Below, piece by piece: positions 15,931-17,817 of a stretch of DNA of 17,817 bases. The notes under the pieces were generated by a model. That model searched no databases and was not told the origin of the DNA. It was given only the letters and a program-made list of their open reading frames with translations. The stretch is taken from contig USQS01000007.1 of NCBI GenBank assembly GCA_900556865.1, positions 1 through 17,817 of the forward strand. The letters run 5' to 3'. Every line of letters begins with the position of its first letter. Within the stretch, counting starts at the first letter, position 1. The position numbers were made by a program, and so were the translations under genes. The DNA is from an uncultured Clostridium sp. Its GTDB lineage: Bacteria > Bacillota > Clostridia > TANB77 > CAG-508.

Positions 15931-15962
15931 TAAAGTAATCTTATGTTTTGGAGGTTCAATCA

Positions 15963-16160
15963 ATGCGATTTATAAAATTTACAATTATGATTTTGGGAAT
16001 CTTGTCGATTCTCTTAGGCCTTATTGGCCTAATGGCTTTTTTTAAAGACGGCAGAGACAACACCTTGATTATCTCTTTGGGATTTTTACTCGGTGGAGTT
16101 CTTATCCCAGACTCCATCCTCGCCTTCTTCGAAGACGAGGATAAAGAAGAGGACGAATAA
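15963..16160 (+). CDS. small two-helix membrane protein, compositionally distinct
   Basis: This 65-residue protein of unknown function has a hydrophobic segment at about residues 4-26, a short polar loop (FKDGRDN), a second hydrophobic segment at about 34-54, and a strongly acidic tail FEDEDKEEDE. I do not recognise a family. The start is ATG at 15963, with GGAGG 8 bases upstream, rather than the in-frame TTG at 15948 that overlaps the binding site. Its codons (CTC, ATC, GAC, TTC, GCC) are clearly richer in G+C than its neighbours', and it has its own promoter and strong terminator. These features suggest recent acquisition. A metal or stress role is not supported by anything beyond position. 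Confidence 0.8.
   Translation: MRFIKFTIMILGILSILLGLIGLMAFFKDGRDNTLIISLGFLLGGVLIPDSILAFFEDEDKEEDE
16117..16141 (+). repeat. strong hairpin inside the small membrane protein gene
   Basis: TCCTCG (16117-16122) and CTTC (16124-16127) pair with GAAG (16131-16134) and CGAGGA (16136-16141), with one C-A mismatch and a 3-base loop. It lies in the codons for the start of the acidic tail. A role is not evident; the high GC of the gene may account for it. Confidence 0.5.
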
Positions 16161-16179
16161 TCCTCTTCCTGACCTCCCT

Positions 16180-16214
16180 CCCCCACTATCTTTTCAGTGG
16201 GGGTTATTTTTAAT
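16180..16214 (+). terminator. terminator of the small membrane protein gene
   Basis: CCCCCACT (16180-16187) and AGTGGGGG (16196-16203) form an 8-base stem with an 8-base loop, followed by TTATTTTT. It converges on the rubrerythrin end and may serve that gene partly. Confidence 0.9.
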
Positions 16215-16744
16215 AATTTTCTGCTTTTATTTCAAAAAATGATTTTGGATGGTTGCAAACTGGGCATACTTCTGGAGCAGATGTTCCTACAACAATATGT
16301 CCACAATTTCTACATTTCCAAATTTTAACTTCTCCAGCTTCAAAAACTTTTGAATTTTCTACATTTTCTAATAGTTTTTTATATCTTTCTTCATGTTCTT
16401 TTTCAATTTTTCCGAACTTCTTCAAATAAATATGCTATTCTATCAAACCCTTCTTCTTTTGCAATCCTTGCAAAATTAGCATACATATCTGTCCATTCAA
16501 AATTTTCTCCATCGGCTGCTGCTTTTAAATTTTCTGCAGTTGAACCAATTCCACCTAATTCTTTAAACCAAATTTTAGCATGTTCTTTTTCATTATTAGC
16601 TGTTTCTTCAAAAATTGCTGCAATTTGCTCATACCCATCTTTTCTTGCTTTACTTGCAAAATATGTATATTTATTTCTTGCTTGTGACTCCCCTACAAAT
16701 GCTGCCATTAAATTTTTTTCTGTTTTTGATCCTTTTAATTCCAT
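16210..16744 (-). CDS. rbr: rubrerythrin, with one +1 frameshift
   Basis: Rubrerythrin (177 residues if the frameshift is crossed) is a cytoplasmic diiron peroxidase that protects anaerobes from hydrogen peroxide. The ferritin-like N-terminal part carries the ligands in AAFVGESQARNKYTYFA, FEETANNEKEHA and the EKEHEERY motif; the C-terminal rubredoxin domain has KCRNCGH and CPVCNHP with four cysteines for iron. The zero frame from ATG 16744 reaches a CGG at 16412-16414 and hits TGA two codons later. Skipping base 16414 gives the conserved LFEEVGKIEKEHEERY. The coding path is 16744-16415 joined to 16413-16210. An AGGAGG ribosome binding site precedes the start. The rubredoxin part would be lost without the shift. 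Confidence 0.95.
16411..16417 (-). other. +1 frameshift site 3 (rubrerythrin, GTT-CGG-AAA)
   Basis: On the coding strand the zero frame reads GTT CGG AAA AAT TGA. The family needs GTT GGA AAA ATT GAA, so the C at 16414 must be skipped. Again the next codon is GGA. Confidence 0.85.
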
Positions 16745-16754
16745 TTTATTACCT

Positions 16755-16769
16755 CCTAAAATTTTTAGG
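16755..16769 (-). promoter_or_regulatory. palindrome adjacent to the rubrerythrin ribosome binding site
   Basis: CCTAAAA and TTTTAGG are perfect 7-base arms around one base, and the minus-strand copy runs into AGGAGG. A short hairpin could partly hide the ribosome binding site. Confidence 0.35.
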
Positions 16770-16820
16770 TAGTGTAAACTAATTTGTATCTTTAATTTAG
16801 CTACACCCCAATTTTTATTT

Positions 16821-16848
16821 ATTATATCACAGATTTTTTATTTTACAA
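16821..16848 (-). promoter_or_regulatory. promoter of rubrerythrin
   Basis: On the minus strand TTGTAA (16843-16848), a 16-base spacer and TATAAT (16821-16826). The -35 is 4 of 6. It is back to back with the DUF1064 gene promoter, the two -35 boxes only 5 bases apart. No clear PerR box was seen. Confidence 0.6.
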
Positions 16849-16853
16849 TAACC

Positions 16854-16882
16854 TTGACATATTTTTTCTATTTTAGTAAAAT
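16854..16882 (+). promoter_or_regulatory. promoter of the DUF1064 gene
   Basis: Perfect TTGACA (16854-16859), a 17-base spacer and TAAAAT (16877-16882), about 35 bases upstream of the start codon. Confidence 0.7.
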
Positions 16883-16915
16883 AAAACTATTCTAAAGTAA
16901 AGGATTGATACCAAA

Positions 16916-17269
16916 ATGGAGCATTGGAGTATTGATGATTATAAAAATTATACAAATGGAAAAAAGCCAAAAAAGGCAAAATATAGGTCTTACAAAACCT
17001 CTGTAGATGGTCACACATTTGACAGTTTAAAAGAAGCAAATTACTATCAAGAACTAAAATTACGTTTAAAAAGCAGTGATATAAGAGGCTTTTGCTTGCA
17101 ACCCACATTTATTTTAGCTCCTGGCTTAAAATATAAGGCAGATTTTATAGTATTTAATAATGATGGTACATATAGTGTTATTGATGTAAAAGGATTTAAA
17201 ACAAAAGAATATATTGCTAAAAAAAAGGTGTTTGAAGATAAATATAACCTAAAAATAATCGAAAAATAA
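16916..17269 (+). CDS. DUF1064 family phage-type nuclease
   Basis: This 117-residue protein matches DUF1064, usually encoded in the replication modules of Firmicutes phages and thought to be a PD-(D/E)xK-type endonuclease. The pattern is clear: VDGHTFDSLKEANYYQELKLR (Glu in KEAN), QPTFILAPG, YKADFIVF (Asp), and VIDVKGFKTKEY (Asp and Lys), the expected order of nuclease core residues. Role in the host is unknown; phage members probably process branched or replicating DNA. The start is ATG at 16916 with a weak AAAGGA upstream. No other phage gene lies near: neighbours are rubrerythrin and spoIIE. It has its own promoter and terminator and looks like a domesticated or orphan phage gene. Confidence 0.85.
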   Translation: MEHWSIDDYKNYTNGKKPKKAKYRSYKTSVDGHTFDSLKEANYYQELKLRLKSSDIRGFCLQPTFILAPGLKYKADFIVFNNDGTYSVIDVKGFKTKEYIAKKKVFEDKYNLKIIEK

Positions 17270-17299
17270 AGGGACTTTTCTACAGCCCCTTTATTTTTT
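17262..17299. terminator. bidirectional terminator between the DUF1064 gene and spoIIE
   Basis: AAAAATAAAGGG (17262-17273) pairs exactly with CCCTTTATTTTT (17287-17298), giving T-runs in both directions. It overlaps the last codons of both converging genes. Confidence 0.85.
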
Positions 17300-17817
17300 C
17301 TTAATAAATTTACAAACAATAACACTCATATCATCTTTTACTTTTCCAAAATTATTATCTATTGACTCATTTAAAATAATATCTGCAACTTTTTGTGGAT
17401 TTAAAATATTTATATCTTCAATTAAATATTTAATCCATAATTCTTTATTTTTATATTCAATATTTGAATCTAAAATTCCATCACTAACCATTACAATTAA
17501 ATCATTTTCTTCAATATCTTTATCAAACACATCTGCAGAGACCTCTTTAACCACTCCCGTAGGTAATGTACGTGATTTAATTACTTGTGTTCTTTTAGAA
17601 TTTTTAATGTATGTTGGGCATGCTCCGTTTTTTATAAACTCAATTGTTCCCTTGTATAAATCTATAATTGCAATATCCAGTGTTGCAAAAACCTCGTCAG
17701 ATACATTCAACAAACTAGAATTAATTAAACTAATTGATGTATTTCTTTCAAAGCCAGAATTTAACAGCCTTTTTAACATAGATGTAACAATTTGGCTACT
17801 TTTTCTCGCCTCTGGCC
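17291..17817 (-). CDS. spoIIE: stage II sporulation protein E, C-terminal fragment
   Basis: SpoIIE is a membrane-bound PP2C-type phosphatase that activates sigma-F in the forespore by dephosphorylating SpoIIAA, and takes part in polar septum formation. Only the end of the phosphatase domain is in the window; its frame is open through the edge at 17817, where PEARKSSQ continues the conserved GMGSG-EAR region. Next come LLNSGF, VFATLDIAIIDLYKGTIEFIKNGACPTYI, VMVSDGILDS (metal-binding Asp) and the final KDDMSVIVCKF (metal-binding Asp), the usual PP2C end. An ATG at 17779 is internal and not the start. The gene shows the organism belongs to a spore-forming lineage. Confidence 0.9.
   Translation of the reverse strand, partial: PEARKSSQIVTSMLKRLLNSGFERNTSISLINSSLLNVSDEVFATLDIAIIDLYKGTIEFIKNGACPTYIKNSKRTQVIKSRTLPTGVVKEVSADVFDKDIEENDLIVMVSDGILDSNIEYKNKELWIKYLIEDINILNPQKVADIILNESIDNNFGKVKDDMSVIVCKFIKKK

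Noticed and set aside
15956..16186. Minus-strand 76-codon frame opposite the small membrane protein gene
   Set aside because: It lacks its own ribosome binding site, is Ser/Pro/Lys-biased like an antisense shadow, and covers the promoter-proximal region of a well-supported plus gene.
309..16425. Treating the three frame breaks as independent sequencing errors or true pseudogenes
   Set aside because: None lies in a homopolymer, all insert the same base in the same CGG context, the downstream frames are conserved, and no uninterrupted gene has an in-frame CGG. Error cannot be fully excluded without raw reads.

Overview
The window is about 17.8 kb of very AT-rich DNA. It carries 20 recognisable genes, 17 of them on the minus strand. 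Spore-forming Firmicutes markers (a SpoIIE phosphatase fragment and a YyaC-like DUF1256 protein), clear AGGAGG ribosome binding sites, sigma-A type promoters and Clostridia-like protein sequences point to a low-GC, endospore-lineage Clostridia, probably an anaerobe since it has rubrerythrin. No rRNA, tRNA, CRISPR array or insertion sequence was seen. The species cannot be named from the sequence.

Layout. 1-959: start of dnaG (minus), cut by the window edge. 1179-1733: lemA (plus), converging through a shared terminator on a YyaC-like gene (minus). 2385-6413 (minus): a run of xth, an AI-2E family transporter, a wall hydrolase with SH3 and glucosaminidase domains, and an unknown membrane-anchored protein, with a promoter at 6505-6533 and a terminator at 2339-2373. 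6808-7695: class I fructose-bisphosphate aldolase. 7757-10913: mutL then an S66 LD-carboxypeptidase. 11004-13192: dapA, then an HD-domain gene translationally coupled to dapB (lysine and peptidoglycan precursor pathway). 13321-15768: a metal-resistance operon (ArsR-family repressor, small HMA metal carrier, P1B-type ATPase) with an unusually clear double operator over a consensus promoter. 15963-16160: a small, compositionally distinct membrane protein gene (plus). 16210-16744: rubrerythrin. 16916-17269: an orphan phage-type DUF1064 nuclease gene (plus). 17291-17817: the C-terminal end of spoIIE.

The main observation is genetic decoding. Three otherwise normal genes (dnaG, the metal ATPase and rubrerythrin) each break frame once. 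In all three the break is the same event: a zero-frame CGG codon at which the protein continues only if the C is skipped, so that the next codon is GGT or GGA (Gly). By eye I found about 30 CGG trinucleotides on coding strands. These three are the only ones in frame; all the others straddle codons. Random sequencing errors would not be expected to do this. The simplest reading is that CGG is not a normal Arg codon in this organism and acts as a +1 frameshift (or four-base decoding) signal, used in an essential replication gene, a transporter and an oxidative-stress protein. This is inference from sequence alone, but a genome-wide CGG count and a tRNA inventory would settle it.
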